A stretch of 17,484 bases of DNA from Trichomonas tenax (GCA_023091735.1 JALKBU010001059.1:1-17484); one strand, 5' to 3'; counted from the stretch's first letter, positions 7,971-17,058 are shown. Notes: a model not told the origin generated them from the sequence alone. Made by a program: numbers and translations.

Positions 7971-8467
7971 TCATCGATCATTTAGTTATATTTGTTATTG
8001 AATTTCTAAATATTGTTTGTTAGTTTAATTATGATTATAAATCAATCTTAAGTTTAAAACGATATGTAATTTTGATGTATAAAGCACTATCAAATAAAGA
8101 TATAATATAATATAAATTTTGCAAAGATAAAAAATTGCATTAAAGTGGATATATACTTGGAAAATCGTTGACATAGATGTGTAAAGTCTATACCATGTGT
8201 GCTTGATAATTAAATTGAATATTATTTCTTCAATTATATTCATAAAACTATATACAATCTATTAATTTCATGGTGGGTATAAATAAAAACAAGAAGCCAC
8301 CTTGCAAATCATTAATTTGTTAATGTTAATTTTTGAATTTCGATTTTAAATGGTAGACTTTATTTTGTTTCGTTATGATTTTTTGAGATTGTTTGATCTT
8401 ATACAGATTAGAATTCTAAGGCATTTACTTATAAAAAAATAGAATATAAAAAAAGAGTGAATGCAAA
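7971..8467. other. AT-rich convergent spacer
   Basis: This is the 3' side of both the coiled-coil gene and the minus-strand phosphatase gene. It is strongly AT-rich and contains TAAA and AATAAA-like words able to serve as cleavage and polyadenylation signals. A weak GGTGG/CCACC pair (8272-8276/8297-8301) is present. The open frames seen here have the composition of chance AT-rich ORFs. Confidence 0.55.
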
Positions 8468-9007
8468 TTATTTGAGATGAGCGAGACATTCAGGGAGGTA
8501 TTCATGAGGAAGCTTTTGTATTGGCGGATTATATAATTCAATAAATTGTTCATCGATTTGACGTGCTTTTGTACCGGTGAATCTCCTATATTCTTCAAAA
8601 ATCGAAGTCAGTGTCCACTGCTGGATTTTCCTTAAACATCCAACAACAGATCCTGTTCTATGCTTTCCTTTATTACAATGAATGTAAATAGGGTGATTTC
8701 TACGGTCTGCTAAGTGGCACATTGCCTCATTCATGAGTTCTGTCGGAATAATTTTGAAAGGCTCCTTATTTCCTTCCATAGGAACGCTAATAAGTTTAAT
8801 ATTGTTTGCGTCTAAGAATTCCTGATTGCTTTGGGAGTAGTCTTCCGGACAAAGGAAGAGAATTGTCTTCAATCCGAGATGCCGCAGGAAAGAAAAGTTC
8901 CTTTGGTTTGGATATGAACCTCTGTAGATTCCCTTCGCGACAAGGGAGAAGTTTACAGGAGGGACGAGTAATTCTTCAGGGTTCGCCTGAGAAAAATAGG
9001 AAGTCAT
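8468..9007 (-). CDS. Atypical dual-specificity phosphatase of the PFA-DSP (Siw14/Oca) family
   Basis: The 179-residue protein starts at the ATG at 9007-9005. Its N-terminal part (residues 16-33, PPVNFSLVAKGIYRGSYP) matches the family's opening motif, in which an Asn-Phe precedes a Gly-Ile-Tyr-Arg stretch. The catalytic P-loop is HCNKGKHRTG at 110-119, a CX5R motif with nucleophile Cys111 and Arg117. The Lys-His pair between them is characteristic of PFA-DSPs. Family members are small cytosolic phosphatases. Yeast Siw14 removes the 5-beta-phosphate of inositol pyrophosphates, and protein phosphatase activity is also reported in the family. The length is close to that of the compact plant members, with no extra domains. 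All key residues are present, so it should be active. It converges on the coiled-coil gene and diverges from NOT1 across a spacer of about 800 bases. The exact substrate in this organism is not visible. Confidence 0.9.
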   Translation of the reverse strand: MTSYFSQANPEELLVPPVNFSLVAKGIYRGSYPNQRNFSFLRHLGLKTILFLCPEDYSQSNQEFLDANNIKLISVPMEGNKEPFKIIPTELMNEAMCHLADRRNHPIYIHCNKGKHRTGSVVGCLRKIQQWTLTSIFEEYRRFTGTKARQIDEQFIELYNPPIQKLPHEYLPECLAHLK

Positions 9008-9802
9008 TCCTCTCTGATTTTACAAATCGTCACGTTTTTATCGCTTCATTGCAACTTTCATCATCATACTCCATAAAGCCTCTCTTCTTCTATATATTCA
9101 TATATAGCTCCTATACTATAATATATTTGCATCAATATAAACCTTGTATTATTGCATCATAACTACCATGTGTGATTTATTTAATCATATATATATATTC
9201 ATTCACTATGATAAAATTCAAAAATAAAATATATTTTCACCAAATATTATCCGATCATTCTCTCCATAAGCTAAATATTGTTGACTTACTACAATTACAT
9301 TCTTCATATCTTATCCATAAATGCTTGCTAAATGAATTTGAACCAATTAAAATCAGAATTGATGAAATTATCACTATGAATAAATGAATAATTACACGTC
9401 AAATATTAGAAATAAATGACAATAGTGACACAATTTGAAAAGTTTACAAAAACAAAACGTTAAAAATTATATTTTACATGACATATTCACTGATGCTCTA
9501 ATATCTTGAGTCGAAGACCATATTATTACTTTAAGAACTGTGTGCTCTGATATAAAATAGTATGAAGCAGATACAGAGACAATTTATCCTCAAAGAATAT
9601 TTATCTTGAGAGAATGAAAAGTCACCAAGAGGTATAAATATTATTGAACATCCTTTCAATGAGGAACACCATCACCATATCTCAGTTGACTCTCAGAGTT
9701 AAAAGGTCGTTAAAATTCTCGATGGATGATTTTTGAGATTTGAATAATAGTGAATGAAATGTCAAATGTTACATTTATGTCACTTTTAATCAATCAGTGA
9801 GT
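9008..9802. other. Long divergent spacer between the phosphatase and NOT1 genes
   Basis: Nearly 800 bases without a supported gene, carrying the promoters of both flanking genes. A 59-codon frame from an ATG at 9208 to 9387 exists, but its Ile/Lys/Tyr-rich composition follows the local A/T content, so I do not call it. A 17-bp quasi-palindrome (TTGACTCTCAGAGTTAA, 9686-9702, one mismatched pair) lies about 100 bases before the NOT1 start. The stretch GATACAGAGA near 9570 recalls the U6 snRNA ACAGAGA box, but nothing else of U6 follows. Confidence 0.5.
9780..9784 (+). promoter_or_regulatory. Initiator (TCACT) of the NOT1 gene
   Basis: TCACT matches the trichomonad initiator consensus TCAYW and lies 18 bases before the ATG at 9803, giving the short leader typical of the group. 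Confidence 0.55.
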
Positions 9803-12800
9803 ATGCGATTTTATCCAACAACAGCTTTGAACGACTTCGATCAGGCTCTTGTTGCTGATTGCAAAGCTCTTTTGCTGAAACCTTTGGGTGAAATCTTCGA
9901 CATGTGCTACAATTATCTCGGAAATCAGAAAAAATTCGAATTAACTTGCGTTCTTCGCTGTCTTCTTGAAAAACCGATAACACCAGAGTATGCATCGCTT
10001 GTTGGCTGGTTTGCAATCAATAATCTCATTCCACAACCAACATTATTATTATACATGAACGAATTGCTTTCGAAAAAGGATACTTACTTCGGAGAGCAGT
10101 GCTGCATGGGTATGGCACAAGAAATTTTACTTTTTGGATATAGATTTCCTTCATTTCTTGAATCTATAGCGACAATTCCAGGTTTTCTTTATAGACACCC
10201 GGATCTTTTCATTGCCATTAATCAGGTTTTAGAAACAACTGTTCAAATAGATTCTTACGTTTCAAGAAATCATTTTTCGATTCCAACCGCACCAAGGCCT
10301 TTTCAGATTCCAATAAAACCGCAAATACACCTGAAATCAATTACGAGGAGTCCAAATGAACCACCTTTGAAAAGTACGCTCGAAGAATGTGTTCAACAAG
10401 CATATTTGATGCAAGAAGAGCACAGAAGACACTATTTAATATCATACGTGTTAAATTCACAAATTCCAGACCATTTACGTGATTCGCCACAAGTTTTACT
10501 TGAAGCTGTTTGCGTTTATGCAAAACATTTAATTTCAAATTCAGCAAGCGATGGAAAAGGTCCTGTTAAATGGGATAGATGTAGCTATCATATGCAATTG
10601 CATCAAATTGGTATTTGGATTGGTTTATTGACAATATCTCACGGATCACCACCACCTCTTCATTATATCGACATGCATAAGTTATTACGTGAATCAGTTC
10701 GCATCGGATGTTTCATGGAAGCCATTATTTTGCTCACAGGATACTTTTCAAGAGCAAATCCAATTTATCAACTTCCTTGTCCATATACAACCGGTATTTT
10801 AGAGATTATGGCCGCCGTTGTCAACAACAATGGCGTAAGGCTCGATGTGCGCCAAGCCGTTGACAATTTTGCGAATTTTTTCGGAACAAACATTAAGTTT
10901 TTCTACAATAGGCCTATAGAAATAGATCCAACAAGTTTCGACATGCATGCTGTTTTTCAGATAAATCCAGAAACAAATGAAGTATATCTAGCGCCTAATT
11001 CAAGAAATGCAATTCTTTCTAAAGATCCAAACAAAGTTTTTAATTTCTTCAACTATGTTCCCGACATCAAAAGTTTTCCACCGCAAATGGTTGACATGTT
11101 TGAGAGGGCCAATTACATTAGGAAGTACTATTTCATTGGCAGAGCTCGTGCATTCAACATTCCGCGATTCGATACAACAGTTCCTAAACTCACAAACATG
11201 ATATTCTCGCTTGCGATGTCGGCTAATCCAGTTTTGTCTAATTCGGCTTCTAAAGTCTTGAAGAAACTACTGAAGATCAATCCAATGTCACCAGACATGA
11301 GCAGACTGAGATATGCATTTCCAAATCAGAATGTTTTGTCGGCGTTAATCGACACTCGTAATGTTGATTTCTCTTCAATCAATGCCCTTCTCTCTGATAT
11401 TCTTGCAAGCACAGAAACAGGTCCTCAGGCATTCACACTCATTCAAAGAATGATGCCTCTTGTTTTCAGAATAAGCAGAGATAATCCTGAGATCAACTTT
11501 ACGTCTCTTTATATGTTAACAGGAATGCAGCCTCCACATGATGATCCACGACTTCCTTCTCCAGATCATTCACATATTCCGTTATTGAGATATTTCATTC
11601 AATACTGCAAAGCTGGCGATGAAACATCAAAGCAAGAATTCATTGCAAAATTCGTTCCCGGTTCTCCTGCTCAAGTCACATCATTGATTCAACTCATTCT
11701 CGCAAGTGTTGGTGAGAATTCAAGAGATTACACTGCTATTGATTGCTATGCATCAATCATCCCAAGTTTGCCATCTAAGATCCTCACCGAAGCACTTTTA
11801 CCAGGCTTGTTCAAAGCCTTTGAGTTGCTTCCTGCATCTGTTGTTGTCAGTCATCAGCGTGCTACCTTCCGTATCACATGGGAGACATTAACAGCGTTGG
11901 AAGATTTGCATCCACAGAGACTGATTTCATTCTTCATGCATTATGGACCTGGAAATATTCCTGGGTTTGCTGTGTCTTGGATGCAGCTCATCCTTCACCC
12001 ACGGGTATTACCAGTCCTCATTGACAATGCCGATCCAACATCCATCCATTTCACTTTGAGATTCCTTATCTGCACCATCAAACTGGCTGTAAATGTTCCC
12101 GATGTTTTCTACAATCCAACAGTCAGAGTCTTGTTCACTTTGTCAGACAGCGTTCCTGCTTTCCTAGTCTCATATCACTGCTTGCTTCTCGAGCATGTTC
12201 CGCCAAGAGCGGCGCAGATTCGTAACATCATCTTGAATGCTTCACTTCACGGGGGACAAAAAGTTCCCCCACCAATCGGAATAACATTTGGTGGAGCACC
12301 AGAAATGAAAGTTCTTAAATCGAAGTTTGAACCGTTCATCTTTGATAAAGTCACAGTTAATCTTGAAGAATCTGTTGCTGAAGTTTGCGAGATCGTTAAA
12401 ACGATGGCGAGCACAGATCCATCAATTTTGTGGCGTGTTATCGTTTTCTTGATTGCTTATTACGTCAGCAAACATGAAAACTTCAGCTCTAATGCTCAAA
12501 TAATGGATCTCTTCATTGGGCTTGTTAAGACATCAACTCTGTTCATATCAGTGTTATTGGATCACATCAGGTATAAGAACTCGCATACAATCTTCGTCAT
12601 GAACGTCATTGTTGCAATGTTCCCACGACTTGGTGAAAATCTTCAGGAGCAAGTGGTTGTTGAGATGCTGAGAAGATTGCTTTGCGTCTATAGACCGCCA
12701 ATATCATTAGTTGAAGTTTTCAATCATATGTGGAAAAACTTCAAGACTGATATGATGAGAGTTGCCAACAAATCTGTCTCAAAGGAAGAGTTTTTGGAAA

Positions 12801-12832
12801 TAGTTAAGATCATTCTCGGTCCTAATGCATGA
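9803..12832 (+). CDS. NOT1: CCR4-NOT complex scaffold subunit NOT1 (short form)
   Basis: The 1009-residue protein (ATG at 9803; only a GTG precedes it in frame) is a scaffold of the cytoplasmic and nuclear CCR4-NOT deadenylase, which shortens mRNA poly(A) tails. Three blocks are recognisable. Residues about 10-150 resemble the HEAT domain that binds tristetraprolin in CNOT1. Residues about 180-390 are the MIF4G domain that holds CAF1, with the hallmark HQIGIWIGLLTISHG near 266-280 and the following PCPYTTGILEIMA, equivalent to CNOT1's proline-rich WTMAI stretch. The C-terminal NOT1 domain that binds NOT2/NOT3/NOT5 fills roughly 480-1009. It includes YHCLLLEHVPPRAAQIRNII near 790-810 and IRYKNSHT near 921-928, both closely matching known NOT1 proteins. 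Animal and yeast NOT1 exceed 2000 residues; here the N-terminal half (CNOT10/11 platform) is absent, and I see no clear CNOT9-binding DUF3819 block. The match rests on memory of the family pattern, but several separate motifs agree in order. Confidence 0.93.
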   Translation: MRFYPTTALNDFDQALVADCKALLLKPLGEIFDMCYNYLGNQKKFELTCVLRCLLEKPITPEYASLVGWFAINNLIPQPTLLLYMNELLSKKDTYFGEQCCMGMAQEILLFGYRFPSFLESIATIPGFLYRHPDLFIAINQVLETTVQIDSYVSRNHFSIPTAPRPFQIPIKPQIHLKSITRSPNEPPLKSTLEECVQQAYLMQEEHRRHYLISYVLNSQIPDHLRDSPQVLLEAVCVYAKHLISNSASDGKGPVKWDRCSYHMQLHQIGIWIGLLTISHGSPPPLHYIDMHKLLRESVRIGCFMEAIILLTGYFSRANPIYQLPCPYTTGILEIMAAVVNNNGVRLDVRQAVDNFANFFGTNIKFFYNRPIEIDPTSFDMHAVFQINPETNEVYLAPNSRNAILSKDPNKVFNFFNYVPDIKSFPPQMVDMFERANYIRKYYFIGRARAFNIPRFDTTVPKLTNMIFSLAMSANPVLSNSASKVLKKLLKINPMSPDMSRLRYAFPNQNVLSALIDTRNVDFSSINALLSDILASTETGPQAFTLIQRMMPLVFRISRDNPEINFTSLYMLTGMQPPHDDPRLPSPDHSHIPLLRYFIQYCKAGDETSKQEFIAKFVPGSPAQVTSLIQLILASVGENSRDYTAIDCYASIIPSLPSKILTEALLPGLFKAFELLPASVVVSHQRATFRITWETLTALEDLHPQRLISFFMHYGPGNIPGFAVSWMQLILHPRVLPVLIDNADPTSIHFTLRFLICTIKLAVNVPDVFYNPTVRVLFTLSDSVPAFLVSYHCLLLEHVPPRAAQIRNIILNASLHGGQKVPPPIGITFGGAPEMKVLKSKFEPFIFDKVTVNLEESVAEVCEIVKTMASTDPSILWRVIVFLIAYYVSKHENFSSNAQIMDLFIGLVKTSTLFISVLLDHIRYKNSHTIFVMNVIVAMFPRLGENLQEQVVVEMLRRLLCVYRPPISLVEVFNHMWKNFKTDMMRVANKSVSKEEFLEIVKIILGPNA

Positions 12833-12907
12833 AATGCGATATATTTTTTTATTGTTTTTTTGTTTGTTTATTATTAGAACATAAATATATAGATTGTTTA
12901 ATTTGTT

Positions 12908-13140
12908 TTACAATATCATTGCAATGAAAACAAAAATGTTTGTTGGGCGATATGCTGAACCAAAACACGATTTAGCGACAATGTTCTCGCATTGTTGAGA
13001 GATAACACGTTCACTGAATTTGAATTCTGAAAAACATTGCTCTTTGACATCTTGTGGACAACTGATGGAACCACATTGCGTCAATGAGAGGCAGCCTTCG
13101 AATGCACCATCACCAATACTTTGAAGACTCAATGTGTTCT
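12908..13140 (-). pseudogene. C-terminal fragment of a BspA-like LRR_5 protein
   Basis: Read on the minus strand from about 13140, the frame gives a typical LRR_5 repeat, LQSIGDGAFEGCLSLTQCG. A Cys-containing tail follows, ending in a short hydrophobic stretch (NIFVFIAMIL) and a stop at 12910-12908. There is no ATG; upstream the frame meets TAG at 13141-13139. The tail resembles the end of the plus-strand BspA relic at 15328: both have a Gln-Gln-Cys, another Cys about 8 residues later, and a hydrophobic end. This supports it as the genuine C-terminal part of a family member. BspA-like proteins are surface or secreted adhesin candidates in trichomonads. The fragment is cut off exactly where the plus-strand relic begins, which points to an inversion or rearrangement. 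Confidence 0.65.
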
Positions 13141-15328
13141 ATATTGACATCAATTCAAAACTATGCATTTAGTTAATGCACAAGTGTTACAATACTATTG
13201 TTACCTGATAAATTGAGCGTGATTCGTCCTTATGCATTTCAGAATTTAGCAATTACATCTGTTGAAATTCCATCATATTTAACTTCGATCCCTGATCACA
13301 TTTTTTTTGATATGCTATTATTGACATCAATAAAATTCAAATCTACTATAGTAAGGACAATATATGGTAAAGTATTTGATAATACAGGTTTAACTTCATT
13401 TACAATTCCTTCAAGTGATCCTTCATTTGGCGCTGGATCTCTTGATTCGTGTTTATATATGGAAAAAATTTTAGCTGACCCTAATAGTCAAAAGTACAAA
13501 ACCACTGGGAAATTCCTCTATAACAGCGATTATAATTCTTTAATATATTGCGTTCCAACACTTACTGGAGATTTTGTTGTTTCTTTAATTGTAAATATCA
13601 TCAAAGATTCAGCATTTAAAAGATGCCAAATTAATTCAGTTGAATTACCTCCAAGTGTAACTACAATTGAAGATTAACGGTTTGCTATATCCCTAATATC
13701 GAGTATTACGATGATCGACAATGTAATACAAATTGGCAAAAGCGCATTTCTAACATGTAAATTATCACGCATCACTCTTCCAAATAATTTAACAGAAATT
13801 CCGTCTGATTTTATGTCGACTTCTGGAATAAATGAGATTATATTGCCAAGCAGTGTTGAAGTTATTGGTGATAGAGCCTTCCAAAATTGTGGAAAGCTTA
13901 CAAGAATTGAAATGCCATCAAATTTACGAGATATCGGTGGTGCTGTTTTCGATCGAACAAATGCTGAGATTGTCTTCCCTGAAGGATCTGAATTAACAAT
14001 GGATAGTCAACTCCTTCTCATGGACAAGAGTCAAACATACATTTCTCAATATTTTGGAACATCAGCAACAGTAATTACCATCCCTCAGACAATCAAAACT
14101 ATTAAATATAGTGCCTTTAAAAATAGAAAATCAATCACTCAGATAACATGCTCAGGATCGTGTACTATTTAAACAATTGAGCCATATGCATTCTTTCAAT
14201 GCAGTTCATTATTTGAGGTCCCATCATTGAGCAGCGTTACTTCATTTGGAAAATATGCATTTTTAGGAACAAATCTAAACAGCAGTATGTCATTTTCTTC
14301 GGCACTGTCTCAAATAGACAGATTTTGCTTCTGTGGATGCAGATTGTTACTATCAATTACATTTTCTTCAAATATCGGTCTTTCAATTGCAAATAATGCT
14401 TTTGATACATGCACTGGTCTCAAGACTGTTACATTGATGTTAACATCAAACATCGATGTCACACTTGGAGATTTGTGCTTCATCAACAGCATAAAGCTTT
14501 CATGTATGAATATCAACAGGCAGATATCTTCTCTCTTTCAATCATGTTTCATGAACTGCAGTCTCACGCGTGTTGACTTCGAAGGCAACACATTCCGTGA
14601 GACATCAATTCTTTCATACTGCTTCAAGGACTGCTCGAAACTGAGTGAATGCAACATTCCATCGAACATCAACATCATCAGTGCAGAGTCATTCAGCAAC
14701 ACATCTCTCACACGAATATCGATCCCAGACAGTGTTACGCAGCTATCACATGAATGTTTCAAGAACTGCATCAATCTCGTCTCAATCTACATCAGCAGCA
14801 ACTCGAATCTCCAACAGATCGACTATGGAGTCTTCACTGTCTGCATCCACTTCAAGACGATCAGCGATTTCCGATCATCTAACTTCTGCTTCGAGAACGG
14901 TGCAATCTTCAACTTCGCAAGCGACACTTTGCACATATATCCTCCTGCATCAACTAACAAATTCTTCTCATTCCCAAAGTTCGAAACATCGAGACGAGTG
15001 CATTCATTGGATGCATCAATCTTGAGTATGTCATCATCCGGACAACTCAGTCCGTTCTATTGGTAAGAACGCGTTTGAAGATTGCATCAATCTTTATCAC
15101 ATCAACATCCCTCTGAGTGTTACGAGCATTGGCGAAGATGCGTTCAAAGGATGTCGTTCTCTTTCATGTGGTGTCCTTTACGAGAACAAATCTCCATCAT
15201 TCCGCACAATTCTCCTTTCATCAGGTCTTCCAAAATTATCTCTTCAACAATGCAATCCCAAGATATGTGCCATTTGTTTAACACCACATCCAAACAAACT
15301 TCTCTTTCTTGTCTTAATATTAATATAA
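13141..15328 (+). pseudogene. BspA-like LRR_5 surface protein pseudogene
   Basis: From 13141 to about 15040 one reading frame encodes a continuous series of LRR_5 repeats of about 23 residues, with motifs such as VIRPYAFQN, VIGDRAFQNCGKLTRIEMPS and SIPDSVTQLSHECFKNC. The frame is interrupted by TAA at 13174-13176, 13675-13677 and 14170-14172. Repeats continue in register across each, for instance NYAFS-stop-CTSVTILLP and CTI-stop-TIEPYAFFQC, so these look like point nonsense mutations. Near 15025-15055 the frame shifts by one base and continues as SIGKNAFEDC...SVTSIGEDAFKGC, then a Cys-containing tail with a hydrophobic end and TAA at 15326-15328. No start codon or signal peptide remains, and the 5' end meets an oppositely oriented BspA fragment. 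The family provides candidate adhesins and is hugely expanded in trichomonads. This copy is dead as a single protein; expression of segments cannot be excluded. Confidence 0.88.
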
Positions 15329-15410
15329 TAAATATTTTTTTCATATTTAATGGCTATAAAACTGAAAGAATATGTCTTTTTTATAAAATCTATATTCTTG
15401 TTTTCGTATA

Positions 15411-16388
15411 TTATGTTGTATATGGAATAGTCATATATGATAGTGCATTTGTATTAAGTTTGGGCTTACGATTGCATTTTCTAATTTTCGAATTTTGATT
15501 AAATGGATCAATTGATAATTTTCCTCCACACTTAATATAATTATCGAATAAAAGATCAAAAGAACCTGTTGGAATTACAGTAGCAGGATTTTTAGATGCA
15601 TTTGCTTCGACTTCATTTTCGTGAAAATAACATTGGTCAGCAAGAGCATTTCTGTTATAAAAATTGTCGAATAATGATATACCATTATTTTTGATAAAAA
15701 TATAAAATGATATATTAATGTCTGATGCAATATAAATTATTCCATAATTAAGATCGGATATTTTCTGTGTATTTTGAATTATTTTGCAATGATCAATATT
15801 TCTAGTGGAAGTATGATACATCATGCATTGCCTGTCAACGGAATTATTAAAGATCGTTGTTGAATTAATTCTATATAATGATGAATCATTGGTAACATAA
15901 GCAGAATTCACATAGCAATTTCCATGAGAAATATTAGTTGAATCAATATTTTGATTTCCTTTTATTTGGCAAACTCCACTACTTCTTCCTGAAAATTGCG
16001 ATATATATACAACATTCAATGACGAAATTATAATTTAGAGAACTATATGAATAAACTATCGAGTGACATCCCTGATCGCCAACTTTCATCGAAATTCCTG
16101 ACCTAATGCTGCAAACACGGTAATGAATACAGGAGCCATACATACAGGGCACAGAACCTCCGCTTAGATAGCATAAATAAGAACTTATGATGCTTCATTA
16201 TTGGAAATTCTAATGCATCCATTATGTTGGAAATTTTGGAAGATGACATAGAATATATATGAATATCCTGTTTGATTGATGTATTCAGATTCACGATAAA
16301 CCGTTGGAGAAATATCCGATGGATAAAATCGATCCCATTCTGGATAATTTGAGAAATGATATTGTAAAGAAATGATGAAGTGATGCAT
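15411..16388 (-). pseudogene. Cys-rich beta-helix surface protein pseudogene (trichomonad repeat family)
   Basis: On the minus strand the ATG at 16388 starts a frame with SLQYHFSNYPEWDRFYPSDI and INQTGYSYIFYVIFQNFQHN, reading to TAA at 16187-16185. The same protein appears to continue in another frame at about 16188-16023 (SGGSVPCMYGSCIHYRVCSI, KVGDQGCHSIVYSYSSLNYN). It then returns to the first frame from about 16034 (SSLNVVYISQFSGRSSGVCQ, NSVDRQCMMYHTSTRNIDHC, ending near FDNYIKCGG) and stops at 15413-15411. The short repeated units, rich in Asn, Ser, Cys and aromatic residues, have the look of parallel beta-helix surface proteins abundant in trichomonads. Two frameshifts, no signal peptide and no membrane anchor mark it as a relic. 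The last 35 residues (Lys/Asn rich) may be out-of-family read-through. It converges on the BspA pseudogene. Confidence 0.7.
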
Positions 16389-16510
16389 ATAATACTTTTA
16401 ATTATTATCAGATATTCAAATTATACACAGATTTCCCTCTCTTTTACCAACTTTACATGGACCCTGCTTAATTTGAAAGGTTTACATGAGTTTATGTTTT
16501 TTGATGGAAC

Positions 16511-16750
16511 TTGAATGAGGTGGCTCTTGATGCAACCCTTTCTTCAAGGTCGGAGCTTGGAGAAACCATCTCAGAATATTCTGAAATATATCATCTTGCC
16601 CTCAAATACATCAACAAACGACTTTTTTTGCAAGCGATTTCCCGAAACAAGCATTTCGTATATGTAAAGTGCCCATTTAAACACCGAAACTTTGATCCTT
16701 TGTGGCATCAATATACAACTACGTCGAAATTGGCTTTTAGGGCAACTTAA
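16511..16750 (+). pseudogene. Fragment resembling the N-terminal DNA-binding part of a MULE-type transposase
   Basis: The frame is open from 16505 to TAA at 16748-16750 but contains no ATG. It encodes about 80 residues with ALKYINKRLFLQAISRN followed by VYVKCPFKH and FDPLWHQYTTTSKLAFRAT. The order of a helical segment, a Cys-Pro-Phe-x-His, and a Leu-Arg-Ala-Thr-like strand recalls the FLYWCH/WRKY-like zinc modules at the front of Mutator-like transposases, which usually continue into an HxH pair. Here the frame stops exactly before that. No transposase catalytic domain follows in any frame up to 17383. It is probably a decayed transposon end, with low certainty. Confidence 0.35.
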
Positions 16751-16988
16751 CGTACAAAGTTCTGAAAAGATTTGCTTCAGATCTCTAAACCATTACAAAA
16801 ATATGCAGAAATAATACTAGAAAGCTCTAGCTTATCCATATATCAACAATACTTGCATATTCTTACCGCTTAATTATCGAAAAACGCTTACAATCACAAC
16901 AGTATTTCGCTTTTTTTGCTAAAAAATATGCGATAACCTCGAATTTTCATTCTTCCAATGTTATAGGTGCGTGAAATAAGTTAGTAAT

Positions 16989-17037
16989 TAGATGTTCGCA
17001 TCCACCACGACTGCGCCATGGCGTCTACGAACATCTA
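16989..17037. repeat. 10-bp inverted repeat with an internal palindrome
   Basis: TAGATGTTCG (16989-16998) and CGAACATCTA (17028-17037) are perfect inverted copies around a GC-rich 29-base loop. The loop contains the perfect palindrome CGCCATGGCG (17014-17023). Confidence 0.6.
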
Positions 17038-17058
17038 TTTAAATATATTTACGGCAGA

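Noticed and set aside
8025..8243. Minus-strand frame of about 72 codons in the convergent spacer
   Set aside because: Ile/Tyr/Leu-rich product expected by chance from AT-rich DNA, lying in the 3' region between two real genes.
8272..8301. GGTGG/CCACC inverted repeat
   Set aside because: A 5-bp stem with a 20-base loop is expected by chance and has no supporting context.
9172..9387. 71-codon plus-strand frame (59 codons from the ATG at 9208)
   Set aside because: It starts from GTG or a late ATG, has a composition that follows the A/T content, and shows no recognisable family motif.
9571..9580. ACAGAGA-like stretch (GATACAGAGA) suggesting U6 snRNA
   Set aside because: No AGC triad, internal stem-loop or terminator arrangement follows, so the match is only about ten bases.
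14645..15025. Plus-strand Ser/Thr/His-rich frame of 126 codons
   Set aside because: It is an out-of-frame shadow of the LRR_5 frame, which gives the clear repeat pattern over the same bases.
15082..15498. Plus-strand frame of 138 codons after the BspA relic
   Set aside because: The same bases up to 15328 encode the BspA C-terminus in another frame, and the rest is AT-rich spacer and the antisense of the beta-helix relic.
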